From Spirosomataceae bacterium TFI 002 (GTDB lineage Bacteria; Bacteroidota; Bacteroidia; Cytophagales; Spirosomataceae), in NCBI GenBank assembly GCA_900230115.1, contig LT907983.1, positions 3,549,001-3,613,000 on the forward strand: a DNA stretch of 64,000 bases, read 5' to 3'. The stretch's first letter is position 1; each line of letters starts with the position of its first letter. Of the stretch, positions 38,606-47,718 are shown one piece after another. Made by a program: the position numbers and the translations under genes. The notes beneath the pieces are model-generated. The model worked only from the letters and a program-made list of their open reading frames with translations. It did no database searches and was not told the DNA's origin.

Positions 38606-39433
38606 ATGACCAAACTCCTCGTTTTATCCCTTGTGTGCTTCGCTTCTTTCGGCCAAACACACCTTACAGCCATTTCTTTTAATATACGCTATGCTACGCC
38701 CAATGATGGTATCAATCAATGGGAGAATAGGAAAGACAAGGTAGTAGAACTACTCAATTTTTACGAACCTGATGTTTTCGGAATGCAAGAAGCTTTAAAG
38801 CATCAGATTGACTATGTGCATGGTGGCCTAAGTGACTATAAGTGGGTAGGAGTAGGTAGAGATGATGGAAAAGAGAAAGGGGAGTATGCACCACTTTTTT
38901 ACAATGCTAGTAAGTTCAGTTTACTTGAGAATGGTACTTTTTGGTTAGCTGAGAATACTTCTGTTCCAGGAAAGAGTTGGGATGCTGCTTTACCGAGAAT
39001 TGCGACCTACGCGAGATTAAAAATGGTAAATGGTAAAACAGTTTTTGTTCTAAATACACACTATGATCACAGGGGTGAATTGGCTCGTAAGAACAGTTCT
39101 AAAGTTATACTTAATAAGTTAAAGGAATTAGTGCATGTAAATGAGCCAGTTGTTTTCATGGGAGACTTTAATGCAGTTCCAACAGAGGAACCAATCAAAG
39201 TTTTCTTAGATGAGAAATGGAATCACTATAGATTGAGTTCTACTGAAAAACACCTAGGTCCGATCGGTACTTTTAGTGGTTTTGAGTCAAAAGAAGGTGA
39301 CAAAGAAATTGATCATATCTTTTACAATGACCATTTAAAGCTTTACAAGTCCGCAACTTTAAGTCCAACATGGGGTGGATTATTCGCATCTGACCACCAT
39401 GCAATTCTTGCAGATTTTATTATTTTGGAATAG
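38606..39433 (+). CDS. Secreted endonuclease/exonuclease/phosphatase-family hydrolase
   Basis: A 275-aa protein with a signal peptide cleaved after SFGQ. The EEP (DNase I-like) fold has its metal and catalytic motifs: SFNIRY, FGMQEAL (acidic metal ligand), LNTHYDHRG, FMGDFNAVP and the C-terminal SDHHAI. Such secreted members act on phosphodiesters or phosphoesters outside the cytoplasm; the substrate is unknown. The signal peptide fixes the start, which lies directly against the preceding terminator. Its 3' end overlaps the small minus-strand gene by 14 bp. Confidence 0.85.
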   Translation: MTKLLVLSLVCFASFGQTHLTAISFNIRYATPNDGINQWENRKDKVVELLNFYEPDVFGMQEALKHQIDYVHGGLSDYKWVGVGRDDGKEKGEYAPLFYNASKFSLLENGTFWLAENTSVPGKSWDAALPRIATYARLKMVNGKTVFVLNTHYDHRGELARKNSSKVILNKLKELVHVNEPVVFMGDFNAVPTEEPIKVFLDEKWNHYRLSSTEKHLGPIGTFSGFESKEGDKEIDHIFYNDHLKLYKSATLSPTWGGLFASDHHAILADFIILE

Positions 39434-39563
39434 CTCTTTCTATTTGTTTCTTTTTGTTCCAAGGTGCCGAGGTCTGTCTTGCAAGATCTATGAGTATAAG
39501 TATCACTGCGAGTATAAAGACGACGAAAATTATTTTGAAAATGCGGTTGTTTTTATTTTTCAT
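39420..39563 (-). CDS. Small single-pass membrane protein, 47 aa
   Basis: A short frame that a length filter would miss. The ATG at 39563 lies inside the end of the sixA-like gene and overlaps its stop region by 11 bp, so translation is probably coupled. It encodes 47 aa: a basic start (MKNKNNR), one hydrophobic helix (about residues 8-26), then the soluble tail DLARQTSAPWNKKK. Basic-hydrophobic-basic layout suggests a membrane microprotein. No family recognised. A partnership with the phosphatase is inference from overlap only. Confidence 0.6.
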   Translation of the reverse strand: MKNKNNRIFKIIFVVFILAVILILIDLARQTSAPWNKKKQIERAIPK

Positions 39564-40065
39564 TGATATCCTCTACTGTAATTCTAAAGCTTAATGACAT
39601 CATTTTAGATGACATTTCAGCCCAATTTGAATCATTGTTTTCTAAACAAATAACTGATCCTTTAGACATACTACCTCCTGTGTCATCACGGGTGAGGTAT
39701 TCTGCAAAAAAGCTTATATCTGGGTTATGTCCAACGATCGCAACGGAATTGTAACTTTCTTTTAAGCTATTTAGAAGTGCGAGATATGCTCTAGGTCCTC
39801 CACCATATAGAGATTCATCCAGAACGATATCATCACTTTCCATTTTTAATCTTTCAGCAAATATCTTAGCTGTTGAGATAGTTCTTAAGGCAGGGCTGCT
39901 TACGATTAAATCAATACCAATTGACTCTTCATAAAGGTGAGCTCCCATTCTAGCTGATTCCATAATCCCTTTAGAGTTGAGTTCTCTATCAAAGTCTCTT
40001 AGCATTGAGGAGTTTCCTCCGTCTTCCGCAGTGGCATGTCTTATTAGATATAGCTTTTTGGTCAT
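39553..40065 (-). CDS. SixA-like histidine phosphatase
   Basis: A 170-aa cytosolic histidine phosphatase-family protein. The catalytic motif is LYLIRHATAED, with the second conserved arginine in SPALRTISTA and the second His in IVGHNPDIS. Length and shape match SixA, a phosphohistidine phosphatase of phosphorelays or PTS proteins. The substrate here is unknown. It overlaps the 47-aa membrane protein at its 3' end and lies 40 bp downstream of the CBS gene, so a three-gene operon is likely. Confidence 0.85.
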   Translation of the reverse strand: MTKKLYLIRHATAEDGGNSSMLRDFDRELNSKGIMESARMGAHLYEESIGIDLIVSSPALRTISTAKIFAERLKMESDDIVLDESLYGGGPRAYLALLNSLKESYNSVAIVGHNPDISFFAEYLTRDDTGGSMSKGSVICLENNDSNWAEMSSKMMSLSFRITVEDINEK

Positions 40066-40105
40066 GTATTTAATAGTATAATTACATGTAAAATTAGAAA
40101 TTGTT

Positions 40106-40543
40106 TCAACCAGAAATATATCTTTCTAGGAATTTTATGTGTTGTCTTTGTTCTTTTATTAATGCAATAACAATATCTCCAACACTTAAGACACCTATTA
40201 CTTTTCCTTCATCTGTAACAACGGGTAAGTGTCTGAAATGTTTTTCACTCATAAGCTCCATACAGTCTTTGATATTGGTCTGTTCTTTCACTGTAAAGAC
40301 ATTTGTAGTCATCACTTCGGTCATAGGAGTACTTTTTGCTTTTCGTCCTTTAATGATACCCTTTCTGGCATAATCTCTTTCAGAGAAAATACCTTTTAAT
40401 ACTTCGTTTTCGATAATTAATAAAGCACCTATGTTATACTTGCTCATTATCTCTAAAGCTTCTATTACTGTTGTTTCTGGTGTTACAGAAATTACTTCAC
40501 GAATTTCCTTCTGTCTTAATATGGAGCTAACTTTGGTAATCAT
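40106..40543 (-). CDS. CBS-domain pair protein
   Basis: A 145-aa cytosolic protein made of two CBS domains (about residues 15-65 and 75-130). Typical blocks are VTPETTVIEALEIMSKYNIG, GIFSERDYARKG, KDCMELMSEKHFRHLPVV and GVLSVGDIV. Such stand-alone pairs bind adenine nucleotides and regulate partners. It is the first gene of the CBS-sixA-membrane peptide run and divergent from the NqrM-like gene. Confidence 0.88.
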   Translation of the reverse strand: MITKVSSILRQKEIREVISVTPETTVIEALEIMSKYNIGALLIIENEVLKGIFSERDYARKGIIKGRKAKSTPMTEVMTTNVFTVKEQTNIKDCMELMSEKHFRHLPVVTDEGKVIGVLSVGDIVIALIKEQRQHIKFLERYISG

Positions 40544-40604
40544 AATGATTAAGGTTATTTTTTTTGTGAAGAAAATTAGTGATTAAAACTTATTGATCAA
40601 AGAA

Positions 40605-40612
40605 TATGTTTG
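40605..40612 (+). promoter_or_regulatory. Putative -7 element for the NqrM-like gene
   Basis: TATGTTTG matches TAnnTTTG, 29 bp before the start codon. No convincing -33 TTG. Confidence 0.35.
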
Positions 40613-40641
40613 CCTTAAAGACGGAATAAAAACATTTTAGA

Positions 40642-40833
40642 ATGGTACAGTTGTTATTAATTACTCTTGGTTTTGTATTTATCGCTTTCTTCTTTTTTAG
40701 CGTTAGGATATTGTTTTTAAAGAACGGTCAGTTTAAGGGCACCTGTGCCAATAATAATCCAATGCTTGTAGAAGAAGGTGCAGTATGTGGTGTATGCGGA
40801 AAGAAAGCTGGTGAGGTGTGCGAAAATGATTAA
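40642..40833 (+). CDS. Four-cysteine membrane protein, possible NqrM-like Na+-NQR maturation factor
   Basis: A 63-aa protein: one N-terminal helix (residues about 3-26), then a short soluble tail with Cys35, Cys49, Cys52 and Cys60 (GTCANNNP, VCGVCGKK, GEVCEND). NqrM (DUF539) of Vibrio is also a small one-helix protein with a Cys cluster; it supplies iron for the NqrDE centre. The present gene is convergent with apbE at the end of the nqr operon, with stop codons overlapping by two bases. Topology, cysteines and position suggest the same role, but the sequences are not obviously alike, so this is inference. Confidence 0.6.
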   Translation: MVQLLLITLGFVFIAFFFFSVRILFLKNGQFKGTCANNNPMLVEEGAVCGVCGKKAGEVCEND

Positions 40834-41861
40834 TTCTCTTGCAGCATTAATTTTTCAAAGCCTGGTGTAAAAGTTGACTTTAATTCACCTTGATCATCAT
40901 AGATGCAATAGATTTCAAGTTTTTCTCTCTTTGCAATAGCCAATGCACTGTCTTGACCTAAGACCATAAAAGATGTAGCGAACGCATCGGCACTTCCACA
41001 ATCAGGTGCTATCACTGTTACGCTAAGTAAGTTATGAGTAACTGGTTTGCCTGTTTTAGGGTCAATAGTGTGACTATACTTTTTACCGTCAACTTCTATA
41101 AATTTCCTGTAACTTCCTGAAGTAGCTAGCGACAAGTCACTAATTCCGAGTACCGCTTTAATGCTATTTTTGCTAAAACCTGCATTGAAGTCTGGTTTCT
41201 CAATTCCAACTTTCCACGCTTCTCCAAATTGATTAATTCCTTTTGTTCTTATTTCTCCGCCTATTTCTATAAGGTAGTTGGCAATTTTCTTTTTGTTTAA
41301 GAAGTCAGCAACTACATCAACGGAATACCCTTGGGCTACCGCATTCATATCAATTTCAGCTTGAGGTATTTTTTTTCGTAAATAATTGCCTTCGAGCTGG
41401 AAGTTTCCTATTCCAACATAAGCTAATTTTTGATCGATCTCTTCTTGTGATGGAACAGGTAATCCATTTTTTCTTATAAAGCCCCACGACTTGATAAGGG
41501 GTCCCATGGTAATATCAAAACTTCCGTACGTTTTTGCCGATATTTTTCGGGATAGGTTATATACAGTTTTAAAGTGACTATCAACATCTCGACCTTCTGT
41601 GGACTTGTTTAAAAGAGAAATGGTGCTCGTACTGTCCCAAAGAGACATGCTTTGGTCTATAACTTGAAACAGACTATCTATCGAGATAGAATAGTCTGTT
41701 TCATTTTTGTCGTCGTATACAATGTTAAAAGTAGTGCCTTGGGCGTTTCCTTTTACTTGAGTAAACTGGTAGTTAACTTCTGACTTACATGAGTTAAGCA
41801 AGAACGTTAAAACTAAACCTAGGTATAATAGTGAATAGGATTTAACCACCGAAGTCATCAA
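40830..41861 (-). CDS. apbE: FAD:protein FMN transferase ApbE
   Basis: A 343-aa lipoprotein (lipobox LLNSC, Cys25). ApbE signatures are GTTFNIVYDD, MSLWDSTSTISLLN, FDITMGPLIKSWGF, MNAVAQGYSVDVVADFL, the GG motif IEIGGEIRTKG, and HTIDPKTGKPV with the later DAFATSFMVLG. It attaches FMN to threonine of NqrB and NqrC, so its place at the end of the nqr operon is functional. Its start overlaps the end of nqrF by 20 bp. Confidence 0.93.
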   Translation of the reverse strand: MMTSVVKSYSLLYLGLVLTFLLNSCKSEVNYQFTQVKGNAQGTTFNIVYDDKNETDYSISIDSLFQVIDQSMSLWDSTSTISLLNKSTEGRDVDSHFKTVYNLSRKISAKTYGSFDITMGPLIKSWGFIRKNGLPVPSQEEIDQKLAYVGIGNFQLEGNYLRKKIPQAEIDMNAVAQGYSVDVVADFLNKKKIANYLIEIGGEIRTKGINQFGEAWKVGIEKPDFNAGFSKNSIKAVLGISDLSLATSGSYRKFIEVDGKKYSHTIDPKTGKPVTHNLLSVTVIAPDCGSADAFATSFMVLGQDSALAIAKREKLEIYCIYDDQGELKSTFTPGFEKLMLQEN

Positions 41862-43146
41862 AAGCTACATTTTCCTCTGGAATACCCCAATCATCAGCCA
41901 TCTGAATGACAGATTTGTTCATCATTGGAGGTCCACAGAAGTATAATTCGATATCTTCAGGTGAATCGTGTTTTTTCAAAAACTCATCAATAACTACATT
42001 GTGAACAAATCCTTTAAAACCATCACCTTCTGGATCATTGATGTCTTTTTTCAATGTCCAGTTATCTTCTGGCTGTGGATTGTCTAATGCTACAACAAAT
42101 TTGAAGTTAGGGAATTGCTTCTCTATTTCTCTAAATTCATTGATATAGAATAGTTCACGTTTTGTTCTACCTCCATAAAAGAAAGTTACCTTTCTTCCAG
42201 TTTTCAACGTATGGAAAAGGTGGAATAGGTGTGATCTCATTGGAGCCATTCCTGCACCTCCACCGATGTATAACATTTCGGCTTGAGTGTCTTTGATGAA
42301 GAATTCACCGTATGGTCCTGATATTGTTACTTTGTCACCTGGTTTCTTTGAGAAGATATAAGACGAACATAGCCCTGGATTTACATCCATCCAGCCATTC
42401 TTTGCTCTGTCCCAAGGTGGTGTAGCAATTCTAATTGTTAATTTGATTCTGTTTCCTTCAGCAGGGTGGTTTGCCATAGAGTAGGCTCTAAAAACCTCCT
42501 CATCATTTTTCATTTTAAGATCCCAAAGCTTAAACTTATCCCACTCTTCCTGAAACTTGTCAGGAGTTTCGTGGTATTCAGGGTGAGCAGTAATGTCAAT
42601 GTCTTTATAGTCTACTGTACATTTTGGAACATCAATTTGAATGTATCCACCAGCTTCGAAGTCTAAGTTTTCTCCTTCTGGAAGTTTTACATCAAACTCT
42701 TTAATGAAAGATGCAACATTGTAATTGGATACAACCTCACACTCCCACTTTTTAACACCAAATACTTCATCTGGTATTTGAATAGACATGTCTTCCTTCA
42801 CCTTTACTTGACAAGCTAGGCGAACTTTATCGGCAACTTGGCGACGGTTAAGGTGGTTTGTTTCGGTAGGAAGTACTTCTCCTCCACCTTCATAAACATT
42901 ACATTGACACATTGCACAAGTACCACCACCACCACAAGCTGATGCTAGAAATAGGTTGTTATTGGATAATACATTCAATAATGTATCACCTGGCTTTACT
43001 ACTAAAGCCTCATCTTTTTTACCATTAATGGTGATAGATACATCATTCTGTGGAAGCAATTTTGCTTTTGCTGTCAATATCAAAAAGACAAACAATAACA
43101 CCACAAGAATAAAGACTACAATACTACTTAACAGAATTGGTAACAT
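41842..43146 (-). CDS. nqrF: Na+-NQR subunit F, NADH dehydrogenase
   Basis: A 434-aa membrane-anchored subunit. An N-terminal helix (about 5-25) is followed by a 2Fe-2S ferredoxin domain with Cys71, Cys77, Cys80 and Cys112 (SACGGGGTCAMCQC and LACQ). An FAD-binding domain with RAYSMANHP follows, then an NADH-binding domain with YIGGGAGMAPMRSH and YFCGPPMM. The chain ends in DFGG, as is usual. It accepts hydride from NADH and passes electrons into the pump. Length is about 25 residues above the Vibrio form. Confidence 0.95.
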   Translation of the reverse strand: MLPILLSSIVVFILVVLLFVFLILTAKAKLLPQNDVSITINGKKDEALVVKPGDTLLNVLSNNNLFLASACGGGGTCAMCQCNVYEGGGEVLPTETNHLNRRQVADKVRLACQVKVKEDMSIQIPDEVFGVKKWECEVVSNYNVASFIKEFDVKLPEGENLDFEAGGYIQIDVPKCTVDYKDIDITAHPEYHETPDKFQEEWDKFKLWDLKMKNDEEVFRAYSMANHPAEGNRIKLTIRIATPPWDRAKNGWMDVNPGLCSSYIFSKKPGDKVTISGPYGEFFIKDTQAEMLYIGGGAGMAPMRSHLFHLFHTLKTGRKVTFFYGGRTKRELFYINEFREIEKQFPNFKFVVALDNPQPEDNWTLKKDINDPEGDGFKGFVHNVVIDEFLKKHDSPEDIELYFCGPPMMNKSVIQMADDWGIPEENVAFDDFGG

Positions 43147-43154
43147 ATCTTTTC

Positions 43155-43769
43155 TTATAATTTAATACCTGAAAAACTTAAAAAGGCAAGTGCCATTAAA
43201 CCGGTAATCATCATTGCCATTCCTAGGCCTTGTAATGCAGGTGGAATTTTAGAATATCTCAGTCGCTCTCTGATTGCCGCTAACAATACAATTGCTAGGA
43301 AGAAGCCTATTCCACTTCCTACCGAGAATACCAACGTTTCAGAGAAGTTGTATTCTCTTTCTTGCATAAATAGTGAAGAACCTAAAATGGCACAGTTCAC
43401 AGTTATTAAAGGAAGAAAAATTCCTAGAGCAGAATAAAGTGCTGGAGCGAATTTCTCAACCACCATTTCAACCAGTTGTACAGCTCCTGCTATGGTAGAA
43501 ATGAAGAGGATGAATGATAAGAATGTAAGATCGACTGTTGCAAGGGAAGGATGTATCCATGCCAATGCACCTTCTCCTAGCATATACTTAAGGATAAGGT
43601 AATTTAACGGGGTAGTCAGCAACATTACAAATATTACTGCTAGACCAAGACCAAATGCAGTCTTGATTTTTTTCGAAACTGCCAAAAAAGAACACATTCC
43701 CAAGAAAAATGCAAAAACGGCATTTTCAACGAATATGGATTTGACGAATAAACTAAGTAGATGTTCCAT
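43155..43769 (-). CDS. nqrE: Na+-NQR subunit E
   Basis: A 204-aa membrane subunit with six helices. The conserved cysteines of the NqrDE iron site are in [10 protein letters not shown] (Cys26) and TVNCAILG (Cys126). It pairs with NqrD in opposite topology and shuttles electrons across the membrane. It lies 8 bp upstream of nqrF and 20 bp downstream of nqrD. Confidence 0.95.
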   Translation of the reverse strand: MEHLLSLFVKSIFVENAVFAFFLGMCSFLAVSKKIKTAFGLGLAVIFVMLLTTPLNYLILKYMLGEGALAWIHPSLATVDLTFLSFILFISTIAGAVQLVEMVVEKFAPALYSALGIFLPLITVNCAILGSSLFMQEREYNFSETLVFSVGSGIGFFLAIVLLAAIRERLRYSKIPPALQGLGMAMMITGLMALAFLSFSGIKL

Positions 43770-43789
43770 TTGAAATTAATGTTTTTGCT

Positions 43790-44455
43790 TTAAGAAACGT
43801 TTACAAGTTTCGTATTTCTGCTTCTTTGAATCCAGATATAGATTCCTATTAAGAACAAAGCTGCAGGTGGTAAAACCATGAGTCCATTATTCACATATCC
43901 TAAGTCATAAAAAGCTTGAGGAATAATTTTATACCCAAAGAATGCTCCTGCTCCTAGTACTTCTCTAAAAGCAGCAACGACTACTAGGATTAAACCATAA
44001 CCAATTCCATTTCCAATTCCGTCTAAGAACGCTGGCCAAGGCTTTTGTCCCAATGCAAATGCCTCAAGACGACCCATGATGATACAGTTTGTAATAATAA
44101 GACCGACAAAAACAGATAGTTTTTTACTGATATCAAACATGTATGCTTTCAACATTTGATCTACAATAGTTACTAGTGTTGCAACTACAATCAATTGTAC
44201 AATAATTCTCACTCGAGAAGGGATGTGCTTTCTTATCATACTAATGATAAGGTTGGAGAATGCACTCACGAAAACAACACCCAAGGCCATGATCAAAGCA
44301 GGTTTAACCTGCACAGTTACAGCTAGAGCAGAACAAATTCCAAGAACTTGTACTGTAATAGGGTTATTGTCGTCTAAAGGGTCTTTGATAACCTTTAGAT
44401 TCTTCTTTGAAAAGAGTGGCTCTTTTACTTTTTCTATTTCTAATACTTCAGCCAT
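43790..44455 (-). CDS. nqrD: Na+-NQR subunit D
   Basis: A 221-aa membrane subunit, homologous to NqrE. The metal-site cysteines are in VLGICSALAV (Cys41) and ITNCIIMGR (Cys124). GNGIGYGLILVVVAAFRE is a conserved block. It lies within the nqr operon, 7 bp after nqrC. Confidence 0.95.
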   Translation of the reverse strand: MAEVLEIEKVKEPLFSKKNLKVIKDPLDDNNPITVQVLGICSALAVTVQVKPALIMALGVVFVSAFSNLIISMIRKHIPSRVRIIVQLIVVATLVTIVDQMLKAYMFDISKKLSVFVGLIITNCIIMGRLEAFALGQKPWPAFLDGIGNGIGYGLILVVVAAFREVLGAGAFFGYKIIPQAFYDLGYVNNGLMVLPPAALFLIGIYIWIQRSRNTKLVNVS

Positions 44456-44462
44456 TTCCTTT

Positions 44463-45161
44463 TTATTTTAATGTTTGAAAATAAGCGTAGTATGGTTCTA
44501 CGCAGTTGGCAATCATTTCATCAACTCCTACAGAGGTGATGGTTCCTCCTGATATCGCATCTACTCTATGCTCATTGCCGTATTCCACTTTTGCTGAGGA
44601 TTTAACTACGTGTACAGAGATAAAGTTATTTTGATCATTAAGCATTTTCTTTCCTTTGAACTGGTCTTGAAATGCTATTTCAGAAATTTCGGCACCTAAA
44701 CCTGGAGTTTCACCTTTGTGATCAAAGAAAGAACCATTTACGGTATTGAAATCATCTTGGATAGAAACGTATCCCCAAATAGGACCCCAAAGTCCAACGC
44801 CATACATTGGAACGATGTAATATTTTCCGTCTTCGCCATTATATACATAGAGTGGTAATGAGCGTTCAGCATCAGCTTTCTTTACTTCATTCTTCATTTG
44901 TATTTTGTCTGCATTTAATGCTTCTAATACTTCTCCTTGGCTGTTTACAACCATTTCAGTAACACTAGAATTATAGATGGACTCTATTTCGGCACTTTCT
45001 GTTGTGTAAATGCCCACAGACTTAAGAATACTTGATTTCTTATCTAAGGCGATATTTACCTCTTGTAAAGGTTTAAGAGTTTGCGATGTCAATACAAGTA
45101 TCACTGCCGTGATGCATGAAATCCCAATCGCAAAAAGGAATGTATATCTATTGTTATGCAT
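44463..45161 (-). CDS. nqrC: Na+-NQR subunit C, covalent FMN carrier
   Basis: A 232-aa subunit with one N-terminal helix and a periplasmic FMN-binding domain. The flavinylation motif is DAISGGTITS, with Thr207 as the FMN attachment site; it reads SGGT where SGAT is the common form. GLWGPIWGYVS and GETPGLGAEI are family blocks. Its start overlaps nqrB by 8 bp. Confidence 0.94.
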   Translation of the reverse strand: MHNNRYTFLFAIGISCITAVILVLTSQTLKPLQEVNIALDKKSSILKSVGIYTTESAEIESIYNSSVTEMVVNSQGEVLEALNADKIQMKNEVKKADAERSLPLYVYNGEDGKYYIVPMYGVGLWGPIWGYVSIQDDFNTVNGSFFDHKGETPGLGAEISEIAFQDQFKGKKMLNDQNNFISVHVVKSSAKVEYGNEHRVDAISGGTITSVGVDEMIANCVEPYYAYFQTLK

Positions 45162-46311
45162 GTTTCAATCTAGATTTTATATGACTTTCCACTACTAAGT
45201 GGTCGATCAGAGGTGCAAAAACATTAAATAATAAAATACTAAGCATTACTGCTTCTGGATAAGCAGGGTTGAAAACTCTTAGTATAACAGTGAAGGCACC
45301 AATCAAAAGACCATAAATCCATTTTCCCTTATTGGTATGAGCCGCAGATACTGGGTCGGTTGCCATAAAAATTGCACCGAAAGCGAAACTACCAATTAGT
45401 AAATGATTAACTGCTGGCATATGCATTGCATGTGTTAGGTTGTCAGCTGGTGCCATGGCGTTCATTAGAAGCCCCATACCTAATCCACCTAATGCCATAC
45501 TTAGCATAATTCTCCAACTTCCCACGCCTGTTACAATAAGCACAAGTGCTCCAAGTAGGCATGCGAACACACTGGTTTCGCCTATGGAACCCTGCTCAAA
45601 ACCCCAAAACATATTACTTTGGGATATCATTTGGGTATAGTCGGCATCGAAAGTAACTAAGTTTGTCGCACCAGAATAAGAGTCTAACAATGTATATCCA
45701 GCTTCTGGCGAAAGGTCAGTCCAAATATCTCCAGACATAAATGCAGGGAACGCAAAGAACATAAATACACGAGCCAAAAGTGCTGGATTCATGAAGTTGT
45801 AACCTGTTCCTCCAAAGATCTCTTTTCCTAATAAAGTACAGAAGATTGCACCTAAAGCAACCATCCAAAGTGGAACAGTAACAGGAAGTGTAAGTGGTAT
45901 AAGTAATCCAGTTACTAAGTATCCCTCACTGATTGGATGTCCTTTGGTTATTGCAAAAATAAATTCAACACCAAGTCCCACAGCGTAGGAGACTACAATG
46001 ATAGGAAGGACTTTAATAGCTCCAAAAAGGAAGCTTTGCCAAATATTGGTTTCCATACCGTAGGCAAGATAGTGTTGCTCTCCAGTATTCCACATTCCAA
46101 AAAGAAGGACAGGAATCAAAGCTATAACCACAGTAAACATGGTTCTTTTGAGATCCATGCCATCTTTAATATGTACACCGCCACTTGTAGTGGTATCGGG
46201 TGTAAATAATAAGGTTTCGAAAGCTTCAAAAGCATAATGATACTTTCCAAGTTTCGCCCCTTTTTCAAAATTAGGTTTGACGGAATCGACTAATTTACGA
46301 ATTACTTTCAC
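45154..46311 (-). CDS. nqrB: Na+-NQR subunit B, membrane FMN and riboflavin subunit
   Basis: A 385-aa membrane subunit. It carries the flavinylation motif YSGATNL with Thr216 as the predicted FMN site. Other blocks are GGVHIKDGMDLKRTM near the N-terminus, GYLVTGLLIPLTLPVTVPLW, and FMNPALLARVFMFFAFP. It forms the core of the sodium channel path and the quinone site. It lies 29 bp after nqrA. Confidence 0.95.
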   Translation of the reverse strand: MKVIRKLVDSVKPNFEKGAKLGKYHYAFEAFETLLFTPDTTTSGGVHIKDGMDLKRTMFTVVIALIPVLLFGMWNTGEQHYLAYGMETNIWQSFLFGAIKVLPIIVVSYAVGLGVEFIFAITKGHPISEGYLVTGLLIPLTLPVTVPLWMVALGAIFCTLLGKEIFGGTGYNFMNPALLARVFMFFAFPAFMSGDIWTDLSPEAGYTLLDSYSGATNLVTFDADYTQMISQSNMFWGFEQGSIGETSVFACLLGALVLIVTGVGSWRIMLSMALGGLGMGLLMNAMAPADNLTHAMHMPAVNHLLIGSFAFGAIFMATDPVSAAHTNKGKWIYGLLIGAFTVILRVFNPAYPEAVMLSILLFNVFAPLIDHLVVESHIKSRLKHA

Positions 46312-46340
46312 TGTTTTTCGAAAACGATTTTAGTTAATAA

Positions 46341-47669
46341 TTATCCTTCTGATTTCATGAGGTCTAAGCCTTCACGAAGAATTTTTTGTACATCTATTTT
46401 GGATGAACATACAAATTCACAAAGTGCAAAGTCTTCCTCGGCAACTTCATAAATCCCTAGAGCTTCCATTTTTTCTAAATCACCTGCGAGTATTGATTTA
46501 AGCAATTGTACAGGCATAATGTTCATAGGAAGAACTTTTTCATATTCCCCGCTAACAACAAATGGTCTTAGCTCTCCGTGAGTATTGGTATCAAGGTTGA
46601 ATTCTTTTTTAGGCATTAACCATGAAAAGAATGACCTAGATAAACTTACTTTCTCTGTACTTGGAAGTAGCCATCCTAAAAATTCAGAATGATCGCCCTC
46701 TGGAATAGCTGTGTATTGATTTGTGTAAAATGAAACAAAATCAGTTTTGCTGCTCTTTGTTCCTGTCAATACGTTTCCTTGAATTACTCGAACACCTGTA
46801 TCACTAATTTGTGAAGAAAGGTTTTTCTCTATCGACTGACCTTGTCTTACTTCTAAGTATTGAGGTTTTGCCATTTCGGCACCTGTCAAAGCTAAGATTC
46901 TAGTAGGATTGTATTTTCCTGTCATGAACAGCTCACCTATGATACATACATCTTGTGGGTTGACATGCCATACAACTTCGCCTTTTTGAATTGGGCTGAT
47001 ATGGTGTATCTGCACTCCTACGTTTCCTACTGGATGTTTGCCAGAGAAAGTATGTACTTCTCCTGAGCTAAAAGAAAGATTTGAATCAGCGGATTTGCCT
47101 AGGTGAAGATTTCCTCCCGAAAGTATGTTTAATACTTCACAGCCTTTATCAAACTCTGCTTTTCTATCACCAAGAATAAAATCATAGTCTGGTGCTAAAG
47201 GTGCCGAGTCAAATGTAGATACGAAAATTCCTTTTGGTGCTACACTTGGATTTGCGATTGTATTGTAAGGTCGCTGGCGGATAAATGGCCAGCAATTTGA
47301 TGCCAAAAGTGCTTCTTTGACAGAGTCGCTATTTAATGATTTCGGAATATTCGAATCGGCGTATTTCAAATCTTTGTCTGCTAATATTTTAACAGCTAAG
47401 ATTTTTCTTTTTGCTCCTCTTTCGATTTCTACTATTTCGCCACTTACTGGTGAAGGGAAATTTACCTCTACCATGTTTTTGTCAAAAAATATGGCGTCTC
47501 CTACTTTTACTTCATCACCAACTTTAACTTTAAGTTTCGGATTGACTCCGTAAAAGTCATCTGGTTTTAAAGCATACACCTTAGATGATTCGGCTTTTTG
47601 TATTTCCTTATTCGCTTCTCCAACAAGATTGATTGTGAAGCCTTTTTTCAGGCTTAACGATTTGCCCAT
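46341..47669 (-). CDS. nqrA: Na+-NQR subunit A
   Basis: A 442-aa peripheral cytoplasmic subunit and the first gene of the operon. Recognised blocks are the barrel-sandwich start KKGFTINLVGEA, WPFIRQRPYNTIANPS, KGIFVSTFDSAPLAPDYDF and WHVNPQDVCIIGELFMTGKY. The C-terminal segment VPLW-like region of Rnf/Nqr is represented by MNIMPVQLLKSILAGDLEKM. A promoter with both elements lies 50-78 bp upstream. Confidence 0.95.
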   Translation of the reverse strand: MGKSLSLKKGFTINLVGEANKEIQKAESSKVYALKPDDFYGVNPKLKVKVGDEVKVGDAIFFDKNMVEVNFPSPVSGEIVEIERGAKRKILAVKILADKDLKYADSNIPKSLNSDSVKEALLASNCWPFIRQRPYNTIANPSVAPKGIFVSTFDSAPLAPDYDFILGDRKAEFDKGCEVLNILSGGNLHLGKSADSNLSFSSGEVHTFSGKHPVGNVGVQIHHISPIQKGEVVWHVNPQDVCIIGELFMTGKYNPTRILALTGAEMAKPQYLEVRQGQSIEKNLSSQISDTGVRVIQGNVLTGTKSSKTDFVSFYTNQYTAIPEGDHSEFLGWLLPSTEKVSLSRSFFSWLMPKKEFNLDTNTHGELRPFVVSGEYEKVLPMNIMPVQLLKSILAGDLEKMEALGIYEVAEEDFALCEFVCSSKIDVQKILREGLDLMKSEG

Positions 47670-47718
47670 ACAGCGTTAGTTTCTTGGATGATTATTTAAT
47701 CCCATAAATGAATGTGTG

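Noticed and set aside
39375-39566. 63-aa plus-strand frame after the EEP gene
   Set aside because: It is the antisense of the better-supported 47-aa membrane protein and of the EEP 3' end.
44537-44560. SGGT in NqrC as a defective flavinylation site
   Set aside because: The acceptor Thr is kept, and variation at the third position of the motif is likely tolerated; there is no sign of loss of function.
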